A stretch of DNA of 8,158 nucleotides from Thiotrichaceae bacterium (GTDB taxonomy: Bacteria; Pseudomonadota; Gammaproteobacteria; Thiotrichales; Thiotrichaceae). Under the pieces are notes generated by a model. That model did no database searches and was not told the origin of the DNA. It worked only from the letters and a program-made list of their open reading frames with translations. How positions within the stretch are numbered: position 1 is the first letter of the stretch; every line of letters starts with the position of its first letter. Shown piece by piece: positions 1 to 6,205 of the stretch. The position numbers and the translations under genes were made by a program. The stretch lies in the NCBI GenBank assembly GCA_027009095.1, contig JALVDG010000354.1, forward strand, positions 1-8,158, given 5' to 3'.

Positions 1-2
1 AG

Positions 3-2018
3 TATGGAAGCGATGTAAGCTGGGCTGTACGCTCCTCTGCCACGGCAGAAGACATGCCTGATGCCTCATTTGCAGGTCAGCAAGAAACCTATCTCAATGT
101 AGCAGGAATTGATAACATCAAGATAGCTATCCGCAAAGTATTTGCCTCCCTCTTTAATGATCGTGCGATTGCTTATCGAGTACATCAAGGCTATGCCAAT
201 AAAAGCATTGCTTTATCCGCAGGCATCCAAAAAATGATCCGCTCCGATCTTGCTAGTAGCGGTGTAATGTTTACGCTTGATACAGAAAGTGGCTTTCGAG
301 ATGCCGTCTTTATTACAGCTAGTTACGGCTTAGGCGAAATGGTCGTGCAAGGCGCAGTCAACCCTGATGAGTTTTATGTCTATAAAGGCGCATTAAAAGC
401 CAATAAACCTGCGATTTTACAACGTAATTTAGGCAGTAAAGCAGAAAAAATGCTGTTCTCAGATAACCCCGATGAATTAGTCAGCATTGTTGATGTTGAT
501 TCAGAAGATCAAGATGTTTTCTGTATTAATGATGAAGAGGTGCAACAACTAGCTAAAATTGCCGTCACCATCGAAGCGCATTATCAACGTCCGATGGATA
601 TCGAATGGGCAAAAGATGGCAACGATGGCAAACTTTATATTGTGCAAGCTCGTCCTGAAACCGTACAAAGCCACGAAACAAATATCATCGAAAAATATCA
701 GCTTAAAGAGAGTAGCAAAATATTAGCTGAAGGCAGAGCGGTAGGTAATCGCATTGGCGCAGGTAAAATCACCCTATTTAAAGACCTCAACGACATGAGT
801 AGCTTTGAGACAGGTAATATATTACTCACAGACATGACTGATCCTGACTGGGAGCCAATAATGAAGCGCGCCTCAGCCATCGTCACTAATCGCGGTGGGC
901 GTACCTGCCATGCCGCCATTATTGCCCGCGAACTTGGCATACCTGCGGTAGTAGGTTGTGGTAATGCGACCGATGTTTTAAGTAATGGTATTGAAGCGAC
1001 TGTATCTTGTGCCGAAGGTGATAACGGATATATTTATCAAGGCATACTAGAATACGAGCACACTCAACAAGCTTTAGAAGCAATGCCCGAAATCCCCGTC
1101 AAAATAATGATGAATGTTGGTAACCCCAGTCGTGCCTTTGACTTTGCCCAATTACCCCATGAAGGCATTGGTCTGGCACGCTTAGAATTTATAATTAACA
1201 ATACGATAGGCATCCACCCTAAGGCTTTACTACATACCGACAGCGTACCAGAAGATGTACAGCGTCAAATAGCCATTCGTACCGCAGCTTACAATAGCCC
1301 TGTAGATTTTTATGTACAACGCATACAAGAAGGCGTATCAACACTAGCAGCAGCTTTCTCCCCCAAGCCTGTTATCGTGCGAATGTCAGATTTTAAATCG
1401 AATGAATACGCCAACCTCATCGGAGGTAAACAATTTGAGCCAGAAGAAGAAAATCCAATGATAGGATTTCGTGGCGCAGCACGTTATATCTCTGACGACT
1501 TTCGTGAATGCTTCGAATTAGAATGCCAAGCTATGCGTTATGTGCGGGACGAAATGGGACTGACGAATGTCGAACTCATGATCCCTTTCGTACGTACCAC
1601 TAGCGAAGCCAAAGCCGTTATTGAGATATTAAAAGAAAACGGACTAGAACGTGGTAAAAATGGTCTACGTTTAATCATGATGTGCGAACTACCCTCAAAT
1701 GCAGTGATAGCAGAACAATTTCTAGAATATTTCGATGGCTTCTCCATAGGCTCTAACGACATGACCCAATTAACGCTGGGTATCGACCGTGACTCAGCCC
1801 TCGTTGCCGAAGGATTCGATGAACGCAACCCAGCCGTATTAGCAATGCTAGAAATGGCAATAAAAGCCTGTCAGAAAGAAGATAAATACGTTGGTATCTG
1901 CGGACAAGGGCCATCAGATCATGCTGATCTAGCTCAATGGTTGTTAGAAAGAGGTATTACAAGCATCTCCCTAAACCCTGATACCGTAGTAGATACTTGG
2001 TTATCGTTAGCTAGGTAA
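3..2018 (+). CDS. ppsA: Phosphoenolpyruvate synthase, 5'-truncated by the window edge
   Basis: This enzyme converts pyruvate, ATP and water to phosphoenolpyruvate, AMP and phosphate, the entry step of gluconeogenesis from C3 compounds, in the cytoplasm. The frame is open to the left edge: codons from position 3 read [17 protein letters not shown], so the ATG at 54 is internal and about 110-120 N-terminal residues are missing compared with the roughly 790-residue family. All three domains can be followed: the ATP-grasp-like nucleotide/pyruvate-binding domain ([17 protein letters not shown]), the swivelling phosphohistidine domain with [17 protein letters not shown] (phosphorylated His codon at 909-911), and the C-terminal PEP-binding TIM barrel ([25 protein letters not shown]). 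The catalytic Cys in [10 protein letters not shown] is at 1899-1901. The gene ends with TAA and converges on pgpA. No frameshift or missing catalytic residue is visible in the part present. Identification rests on near-continuous similarity to E. coli PpsA as I remember it. Confidence 0.97.
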   Translation, partial: YGSDVSWAVRSSATAEDMPDASFAGQQETYLNVAGIDNIKIAIRKVFASLFNDRAIAYRVHQGYANKSIALSAGIQKMIRSDLASSGVMFTLDTESGFRDAVFITASYGLGEMVVQGAVNPDEFYVYKGALKANKPAILQRNLGSKAEKMLFSDNPDELVSIVDVDSEDQDVFCINDEEVQQLAKIAVTIEAHYQRPMDIEWAKDGNDGKLYIVQARPETVQSHETNIIEKYQLKESSKILAEGRAVGNRIGAGKITLFKDLNDMSSFETGNILLTDMTDPDWEPIMKRASAIVTNRGGRTCHAAIIARELGIPAVVGCGNATDVLSNGIEATVSCAEGDNGYIYQGILEYEHTQQALEAMPEIPVKIMMNVGNPSRAFDFAQLPHEGIGLARLEFIINNTIGIHPKALLHTDSVPEDVQRQIAIRTAAYNSPVDFYVQRIQEGVSTLAAAFSPKPVIVRMSDFKSNEYANLIGGKQFEPEEENPMIGFRGAARYISDDFRECFELECQAMRYVRDEMGLTNVELMIPFVRTTSEAKAVIEILKENGLERGKNGLRLIMMCELPSNAVIAEQFLEYFDGFSIGSNDMTQLTLGIDRDSALVAEGFDERNPAVLAMLEMAIKACQKEDKYVGICGQGPSDHADLAQWLLERGITSISLNPDTVVDTWLSLAR

Positions 2019-2030
2019 CTGATGTTTCGT

Positions 2031-2079
2031 AAAAATATCACCTATTTTTCCCTCCGCCTGATGCGTTAGCTAGGCGGAG
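2031..2079. terminator. Two adjacent inverted repeats after ppsA, possible weak terminator
   Basis: Two hairpins can be drawn here. AAAAATA (2031-2037) pairs with TATTTTT (2043-2049) over a 5-nt loop. CTCCGCCT (2052-2059) pairs perfectly with AGGCGGAG (2072-2079) over a 12-nt loop. Both lie 13-61 bp beyond the ppsA stop codon, between convergent genes, which is where a terminator is expected. Neither is a textbook intrinsic terminator: the first stem is AT-only, and the GC-rich stem has no T-run after it on either strand. The GC stem could instead be part of a dispersed repeat. The inverted repeats are certain; the terminator role is a guess. Confidence 0.3.
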
Positions 2080-2106
2080 CTAAACTTCCCATTCTAGCGT
2101 GTGAAG

Positions 2107-2145
2107 CGCAGGAGTAAGCGGTTAGCTGGGTCGCCTTTTCTTTGT
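2107..2145 (+). repeat. Stretch resembling a dispersed proteobacterial repeat
   Basis: The stretch containing GCGGTTAGCTGGGTCGCC followed by TTTTCTTTG matches, from memory, the beginning of a non-coding repeat common in proteobacterial intergenic regions, often mis-annotated as ORFs reading RLAGSPF. In such copies the T-rich part is normally followed by an inverted counterpart. Here it is interrupted after CTTTG by unrelated sequence, so this would be a truncated copy. An open frame runs from GTG 2101 to TAG 2302, but it merely joins this stretch to the transposase remnant and is not credible as a gene. Only one copy is in the window, so repetitiveness cannot be shown here. Confidence 0.3.
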
Positions 2146-2175
2146 GATCGCAACTTAAAATGCATTTTCATCAAC

Positions 2176-2460
2176 AGGTACGTGCGCATCGTCGTCCACT
2201 TTGTCAAATGTGGTGAACTGGGAGGAACTTGCCCCGAACTCCCCTGCGATATAGTGTTTGAAACAGAAGAGTGGCAAGCCGCTTACCTTCTTTCTCATCG
2301 ATAGACTCCACCCGATACACACCCACCCCCAACAATCAATGAAATGATACGAACAATCGCTACCTTCAGAGGCTTTTTAAATCGAAAAGCGGATGGTGAA
2401 CCTAACGTTCAAACACTTTGGATTGGTTTACAACGGGTCAAAGATTTTGCATTAGCTATT
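2176..2460 (+). pseudogene. C-terminal remnant of an IS4/Tn5-type transposase, interrupted by a stop codon
   Basis: One frame (codons at 2227, 2230 and so on) encodes the C-terminal, dimerisation-type end of IS4-family transposases: CPELPCDIVFETEEWQAAYL (2230-2289), then PPTINEMIRTIA and GFLNRK.DGEP (2371-2403), then LWIGLQRVKDFA. The same frame carries TAG at 2302-2304 in the linker between these blocks, so even this piece is not translatable as a unit. The N-terminal and catalytic DDE regions are absent, and no terminal inverted repeats were found. Clear similarity begins near 2227; 2176-2226 is in frame but only weakly similar. At the right end, the block coding for DFALAI (2443-2460) overlaps the last codons of pgpA on the opposite strand. 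The remnant fills most of the gap between ppsA and pgpA. Family assignment is from motif recognition, without a search. Confidence 0.75.
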
Positions 2461-2967
2461 TGTCAAGTCCCGCGTAAAGAACTCGATGTAATATAAATTA
2501 ACTGCTTGCAACACGAACCAAGCATATATTCCCGCCAGTACATCATCCATCATAATACCTACGCCACCGTGTACTTTTTTATCGATAACACGAATTGGCC
2601 AAGGTTTCCAAATATCGAATAATCTAAATAATGCAAACCCAAGGACTAGCCACTGCCAACCTTGCGGTGCAGCTATCATGGTGATAAAAAAGCCCGCAAA
2701 CTCATCCCAAACAATGCCACCATGATCATGTACTCCCAGCATCTCCGATGATTTTCCACATAACCAAAAACCAAAAATAACCGAGATAAAAACTAAAGCG
2801 AGATAAATAGCTAAACTAAAATGACTCATTAGTAGGTAAAAAGGGATCGCAGCCAGTGTGCCAAACGTACCAGGAGCAAAAGGTGCTAGACCACTGCCAA
2901 AACCAAAGGCAGTAAAGTGGATAGGTGATGCTAATACTGTTTTATTAAGTTCTGGGTCGTTAGCCAT
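2452..2967 (-). CDS. pgpA: Phosphatidylglycerophosphatase A
   Basis: This membrane enzyme dephosphorylates phosphatidylglycerophosphate to phosphatidylglycerol in the inner membrane. At 171 residues it has the family's usual length (E. coli about 172). Conserved segments are FGSGLAPFAPGTFGTLAAIP (about 23-42), VHDHGGIVWDEFAG (79-92) with the acidic residues D81, D88 and E89, RLFDIWKPWPI (115-125) and HGGVGIMMDDVLAG (133-146). Hydrophobic stretches near 36-68, 92-113 and 143-160 fit a multi-spanning protein. The ATG lies within the end of thiL (8-bp overlap, ATGGCTAA), so translation is probably coupled; the nearest AGGA is about 14 nt upstream. It is the last gene of the minus-strand run. Its stop codon and last two codons lie in sequence that reads, on the other strand, as the end of a transposase remnant, so the extreme C-terminus may have been altered by that insertion. 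Confidence 0.95.
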   Translation of the reverse strand: MANDPELNKTVLASPIHFTAFGFGSGLAPFAPGTFGTLAAIPFYLLMSHFSLAIYLALVFISVIFGFWLCGKSSEMLGVHDHGGIVWDEFAGFFITMIAAPQGWQWLVLGFALFRLFDIWKPWPIRVIDKKVHGGVGIMMDDVLAGIYAWFVLQAVNLYYIEFFTRDLTNS

Positions 2968-3928
2968 AAAAATGTTGGTATCCTGTTGCGCTGATTATAT
3001 TTCCTGAGTAATCACTTATCTCTAAACAATGCATATTGATTTCGCCAATACAGGTGATTTTCATCTTTGTTCGGCTTAGATCATCAAGTAGTTTAGTTTC
3101 ATTGTCAGGAGAAACGGTAAATAATAATTGATAATCATCTCCACCTGATAAAGCGTAAGGCAATGCCTTATCACGTCCTAACTCGAGTGTAGCCGAGGAA
3201 AGCGGAATAGCATTTAAATCGAGCCTAGCACCAACATTTGATGACGTTAAAATATGCTTTAAATCTTGCAGTAAGCCATCGGATATATCTAAACACGCAT
3301 TCGCATAGGGGCGAATAATGCTTGCCAAATCATTTTGAGGTTGCGGGTAGTTCAGCGCATATTGGCAAAATTTATTCGCAGCTGAGCTTAATTGCCCATG
3401 ATCGAGTCTTTGTTGAATAAGTGCCAAACCTATAGCGGCATCGCCTAGTGTCCCTGAAACATAAATCTTATCCTTTGGCTTTGCATTACTACGCAGTAAA
3501 GCTTGCTTGGATGTTGCAAAACCCATGACTTGAATGGTGATACTTAAACTACCACGCGTTGTATCTCCGCCTATTAATATAATATTGTGCAAGTCTGCTA
3601 GTTTTTTTAAGCCTAAGGAAAATGCTTTCAGCCATTGTGAATTAGATTCGGGCAAGCTAATCGCTAAGGTAAACCATGCAGGATCAGCTCCCATTGCGGC
3701 TAAATCACTTAAATTAACCGCTAAAGCTTTATGACCTATTGCCTCTGGCGGGGTATTTTCAGGGAAGTGTACACCCTCAATAAAAGTATCTACCGAGATA
3801 ATGAGTTCTTGGTTTTTTCGACTAGCCAAGCTTAAAACAGCAGCATCATCGCCTACACCAATACAAACAGAATCATCTGCTTGCTGCCAGTTGAAGTAGT
3901 TTTGAATGATATTAAACTCTGAACTCAT
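2960..3928 (-). CDS. thiL: Thiamine-monophosphate kinase
   Basis: ThiL phosphorylates thiamine monophosphate with ATP to give thiamine diphosphate, the active cofactor and last step of the pathway, in the cytoplasm. The 322-residue product matches the family length (E. coli about 325). It belongs to the PurM/ThiL/SelD ATP-binding fold. Visible motifs are GVGDDAAV (24-31) and SVDTFIEGVHF (45-55) for metal and nucleotide binding, NLSDLAAMGA (72-81), GGDTTRG (120-126), SGTLGDAA (158-165) and DISDGL (214-219). The ATG at 3928-3926 follows an AAGG (3937-3934) at suitable spacing, and the N-terminus aligns without extension. The preceding GST gene ends 27 bp upstream, and pgpA starts inside the last codons. 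The nusB-thiL-pgpA order is usual in gammaproteobacteria; here nusB and thiL are separated by two extra genes. No defect is seen. Confidence 0.96.
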   Translation of the reverse strand: MSSEFNIIQNYFNWQQADDSVCIGVGDDAAVLSLASRKNQELIISVDTFIEGVHFPENTPPEAIGHKALAVNLSDLAAMGADPAWFTLAISLPESNSQWLKAFSLGLKKLADLHNIILIGGDTTRGSLSITIQVMGFATSKQALLRSNAKPKDKIYVSGTLGDAAIGLALIQQRLDHGQLSSAANKFCQYALNYPQPQNDLASIIRPYANACLDISDGLLQDLKHILTSSNVGARLDLNAIPLSSATLELGRDKALPYALSGGDDYQLLFTVSPDNETKLLDDLSRTKMKITCIGEINMHCLEISDYSGNIISATGYQHFYG

Positions 3929-3955
3929 AAAAGCCTTGTTAATATATGACTTAGT

Positions 3956-4609
3956 TTATAGCTCATCTTCAGCAATGACTTCCTTTTCTTCACGCCCTGC
4001 TTTCATCCACTCTTGCATATATTGATTGTTATACACCATATCAACATATTCAGCCTCAACACCTTCTAAAGGTATATCAAAGTGCTTAAAGCGGATAACA
4101 ATGGGAGCGAACATTGCATCTGCAATGGTAAATTGACTAAATAGCCATTTTCCATCTTGTCCATAAAAGCGTTTGCAGTGTCTCCACAAAGCTTTAATGC
4201 GTTCTATCTCTTTTAATGCGCCCTCCGATAATGCTATATCACTGTATTTAACACGACAGTTCATGGGCATTTCGTTGCGTACATTTGAAAAACTAGAGTG
4301 CATTTCAGAGGCAACAGAACGCGCTGTAGCACGCGCTTTAATGTAGGCAGGCCAGCTAACATTTTCGGGGAATTTATCCGCTAAATATTCCATTATCGCC
4401 AAGCTATCCCAAATGCTATAACCCTCATCAATTAAAACAGGGACTTTAGAATCAGAGAAACAAGGTTCTAATTGTGCTTCCATTTCTGGGGTAAACAGAG
4501 GAATACGTATTTCTTCAAAATCAATGCCCTGTTGTTTCATATACAACCACGGACGTAATGACCACGAGGAATAGTTTTTATTACCGATAATAAGTGTTAA
4601 ATCAGACAT
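3956..4609 (-). CDS. Glutathione S-transferase family protein
   Basis: A cytosolic thioredoxin-fold glutathione transferase of 217 residues; the substrate cannot be deduced. The N-terminal domain (about 1-80) has NYSSWSLRPW (12-21), whose serine near the first strand is the likely glutathione-activating residue, as in Ser-type (zeta/theta-like) GSTs. It also has KVPVL (55-59) with the cis-proline P57, and WDSLAIMEYL (67-76), where D68-S69 stands where the usual E/D-S pair binds the glutathione gamma-glutamyl group. The helical C-terminal domain contains the FTIADAMFAP capping-box segment. The start is supported by AAGGA (4623-4619) 9 nt before the ATG; this site lies inside the end of the upstream HNH gene, whose stop is only 6 bp before the ATG. 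Hand-counted GC over 3961-4380 is about 41%, like nusB. A GST is not a standard member of the rib-nusB-thiL cluster. The family is secure; the specific role is unknown. Confidence 0.9.
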   Translation of the reverse strand: MSDLTLIIGNKNYSSWSLRPWLYMKQQGIDFEEIRIPLFTPEMEAQLEPCFSDSKVPVLIDEGYSIWDSLAIMEYLADKFPENVSWPAYIKARATARSVASEMHSSFSNVRNEMPMNCRVKYSDIALSEGALKEIERIKALWRHCKRFYGQDGKWLFSQFTIADAMFAPIVIRFKHFDIPLEGVEAEYVDMVYNNQYMQEWMKAGREEKEVIAEDEL

Positions 4610-4615
4610 TTTGAG

Positions 4616-5101
4616 TTATCCTTTTTTAGTATTTATCTTCCGTAGGTTTCTCATGTCCTTTACCGACTCATCAAATTGAGATAAAGCATTCTTAATAATT
4701 TTTTCTGCTTCTTTCATAACGACTGTTTCAATTTTTACAGCATTATTTTGTTTTATCCAGTTTTCAACTTTTAATTTTTGGGATTCAAAAAAATCGGGAG
4801 AGAGTGATTTTTGCTTAAGAAAAATAAGCCAATTCATATCTCTTTTCTCATCACCATTACATTTACCACAAGAAAGAACATGATTGTAAATGGAATTATT
4901 TCCTCCTTCAGAACATGCCACAACATGATCTAAATGAGCAGTTCTCGACTTTCTTTCCATTTTGAGACCACAATAAACACAAGAACTATCAAAATAGTTC
5001 CATAAAGCTGTAATTTCTCGTTCAGATGGATGAGGATCAATAATTGCACTTAAAGACCGCTTAATTTTATTCTTTGCCATTGAAGGGGTATCTTTTGCCA
5101 C
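4616..5101 (-). CDS. Small HNH endonuclease, probably acquired
   Basis: A 161-residue protein with one HNH (beta-beta-alpha metal) nuclease domain at about residues 38-92. Two CxxC pairs, CVYC (41-44) and CGKC (78-81), form the structural zinc site. Between them, HLDHV carries D58-H59, with H59 the likely general base, followed by SEGGNN and N73; the third motif position is N82 in CNGDEK, an HNN-type variant common in the family. Residues from about 95 to 161 are lysine- and glutamate-rich, probably helical and of unknown function. GC is about 32% over 4621-5100 (my hand count), against about 41% in nusB and the GST gene, which suggests horizontal acquisition. It lies 50 bp after nusB and 6 bp before the GST start. 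I see no methyltransferase, specificity subunit, intron, intein or phage gene beside it, so restriction, homing or another role cannot be decided. The start is GTG (5101-5099); an internal ATG at codon 8 is the alternative. Confidence 0.88.
   Translation of the reverse strand: MAKDTPSMAKNKIKRSLSAIIDPHPSEREITALWNYFDSSCVYCGLKMERKSRTAHLDHVVACSEGGNNSIYNHVLSCGKCNGDEKRDMNWLIFLKQKSLSPDFFESQKLKVENWIKQNNAVKIETVVMKEAEKIIKNALSQFDESVKDMRNLRKINTKKG
4619..4623 (-). promoter_or_regulatory. GST ribosome binding site inside the end of the HNH gene
   Basis: AAGGA on the minus strand lies 9 nt before the GST ATG and within the last codons of the HNH gene, so ribosomes finishing the nuclease stop on top of the GST initiation region. 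This arrangement suggests that the two genes are translationally linked and travel on one transcript. Confidence 0.65.
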
Positions 5102-5110
5102 TACAAATCG

Positions 5111-5114
5111 CCTT
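5111..5114 (-). promoter_or_regulatory. Ribosome binding site favouring the GTG start of the HNH gene
   Basis: On the minus strand AAGG lies 9 nt before the GTG at 5101. The alternative ATG at 5080-5078 (codon 8) has no purine-rich Shine-Dalgarno match at a suitable distance, since the preceding bases are ACCCCTTCA. This favours GTG, though the seven extra residues are not conserved family sequence that could prove it. Confidence 0.5.
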
Positions 5115-5151
5115 AAAATTACTATAAAAAACTAATCGAGAATATACTCGC

Positions 5152-5607
5152 CTACTTCTCACCCTCACGAACCACACCTGCAACCTTATCAAGCACACCA
5201 TTAACAAATTTATGCGCTTTATCTGCACCAAATTTTTTGCTTAGATTAACACTCTCGTTTACCACGACTTTATACGGTGTTTCAGGGTGATTAAGTAGCT
5301 CCGCTGTTGCCATGCGTAGAACTGCACGCTCAATTTGATCGAGCTGATCCGCTTCGCGGTCTAAAAAGGGTTTTAGTTGTTCGTCTACTTTTTCGACATT
5401 TTCTAGTACATATTTTGTGAGTGACTGGAAAAAAGCAGCATCGGATTTTAAAAAGTCTTGAACTAACTCTTTGTCTTCATGGATTCCTGCATAAATATCT
5501 GTATAGCCGTTGCCTGTCATTTGCCATTGATAAATTGCAATAAGGGCGAGTTTACGCGCTGCACGACGCTTTGCGATATGTCGTCTTTTGGTGTCTTTTT
5601 CGGCCAT
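5152..5607 (-). CDS. nusB: Transcription antitermination factor NusB
   Basis: NusB binds boxA RNA together with NusE (ribosomal protein S10) and promotes antitermination of rRNA transcription. The 151-residue all-helical protein is slightly longer than E. coli NusB (139), mainly at the N-terminus. Conserved parts are the arginine-rich RNA-binding start (RRHIAKRRAARKLALIAIYQ, 8-27), LDQIERAVLRMATAEL with the typical E-R-A-x-L-R pattern, VVVNESVNLSKKFGADKAHK and FVNGVLDKVA. The ATG is the only credible start before the arginine-rich segment, but no good Shine-Dalgarno sequence precedes it. It follows ribH by 59 bp, the normal partner in this cluster. The gene normally leads directly to thiL; here the HNH and GST genes intervene. 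Stop is TAG. Confidence 0.95.
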   Translation of the reverse strand: MAEKDTKRRHIAKRRAARKLALIAIYQWQMTGNGYTDIYAGIHEDKELVQDFLKSDAAFFQSLTKYVLENVEKVDEQLKPFLDREADQLDQIERAVLRMATAELLNHPETPYKVVVNESVNLSKKFGADKAHKFVNGVLDKVAGVVREGEK

Positions 5608-5666
5608 AGGGATTTTTCTAGTTGGTTGTCGTCTGGGAGTGATAAAAGCTAAATAAATAGTAACTA

Positions 5667-6140
5667 CTATTTAAACTTACTAATTAAAGACACCATTTCA
5701 ATGGCAACAACGGCTGCTTCTGAGCCTTTATTTCCTGCTTTTGTGCCAGAGCGTTCTATTGCTTGCTCGATTGTTTCTGTGGTGATAATACCATTGACAA
5801 CAGGTAGGCTATATTGTGAGGCTACATTTGAAAGCCCTTTGGCTGACTCACCTGCCACAATATCAAAGTGTGGTGTGCTTCCACGAATAACAGCACCTAA
5901 GGCGATAATAGCGTCGTATTTTTCACTTTTAGCCATTAACTGTGCCATAAAGGGAATTTCATAAGCACCAGGTACGCGTACTATTTCAATATTATCATCA
6001 CTAACGCCATGACGACGTAATTGATCAATAGCACCTGATAACAGTGCCTCAACAACAAACTCATTGAAGCGTGCGACTACAATACCAAATTTACCTTCGC
6101 TTGATGTAAAATCGCCAACGTATTCTTTTATATTATTCAT
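5667..6140 (-). CDS. ribH: 6,7-dimethyl-8-ribityllumazine synthase
   Basis: RibH condenses 5-amino-6-ribitylamino-uracil with 3,4-dihydroxy-2-butanone 4-phosphate to make 6,7-dimethyl-8-ribityllumazine, the substrate of riboflavin synthase; the family forms pentamers or 60-mer capsids. Length is 157 residues (E. coli 156, where the gene is named ribE). Motifs are VARFNEFV (22-29, with the pyrimidine-stacking F25), RVPGAYEIP (55-63), [15 protein letters not shown] (81-95) with the catalytic H91 and the phosphate-contacting loop, and [12 protein letters not shown] near 132-143. A strong AAGGA (6152-6148) lies 7 nt before the ATG, fixing the start. It sits 65 bp after ribBA and 59 bp before nusB in the usual order. 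Confidence 0.97.
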   Translation of the reverse strand: MNNIKEYVGDFTSSEGKFGIVVARFNEFVVEALLSGAIDQLRRHGVSDDNIEIVRVPGAYEIPFMAQLMAKSEKYDAIIALGAVIRGSTPHFDIVAGESAKGLSNVASQYSLPVVNGIITTETIEQAIERSGTKAGNKGSEAAVVAIEMVSLISKFK

Positions 6141-6205
6141 TATATTATCCTTACTCTTTTTTCTATTGCTCTGTGATTGGATGACTAACCTAAATCTCCC
6201 ACATC

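Noticed and set aside
54..56. ATG 54 as the start of ppsA.
   Set aside because: The upstream in-frame codons encode conserved PpsA sequence ([11 protein letters not shown]), so this Met is internal.
698..1828. Minus-strand open frames within ppsA.
   Set aside because: They overlap the conserved catalytic domains of PpsA and show no recognisable protein features.
2101..2304. Open frame of 67 codons starting at GTG on the plus strand.
   Set aside because: Its start lies in repeat-like sequence and its end in a transposase remnant, and it has no Shine-Dalgarno and no family match as a whole. It is treated as part of the pseudogene region.
4616..5101. Interpretation of the HNH gene as part of a group I/II intron, intein or restriction-modification system.
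   Set aside because: nusB and the GST gene on both sides are intact, no intron structure or intein splicing motifs are seen, and no methyltransferase is in the window.
5126..5150. Possible intrinsic terminator after nusB on the minus strand: CGAG/CTCG stem (5150-5147 and 5140-5137) followed by six T.
   Set aside because: The stem is only 4 bp with an AT loop, and the T-run begins 5 nt after it, so it is unlikely to stop transcription efficiently. It may be a leftover of the HNH insertion, but nothing shows that.
6141..6205. Search for an internal promoter or riboswitch between ribBA and ribH.
   Set aside because: The 65-bp gap holds a good ribosome binding site but no convincing -35/-10 pair, and it is too short for an FMN riboswitch.
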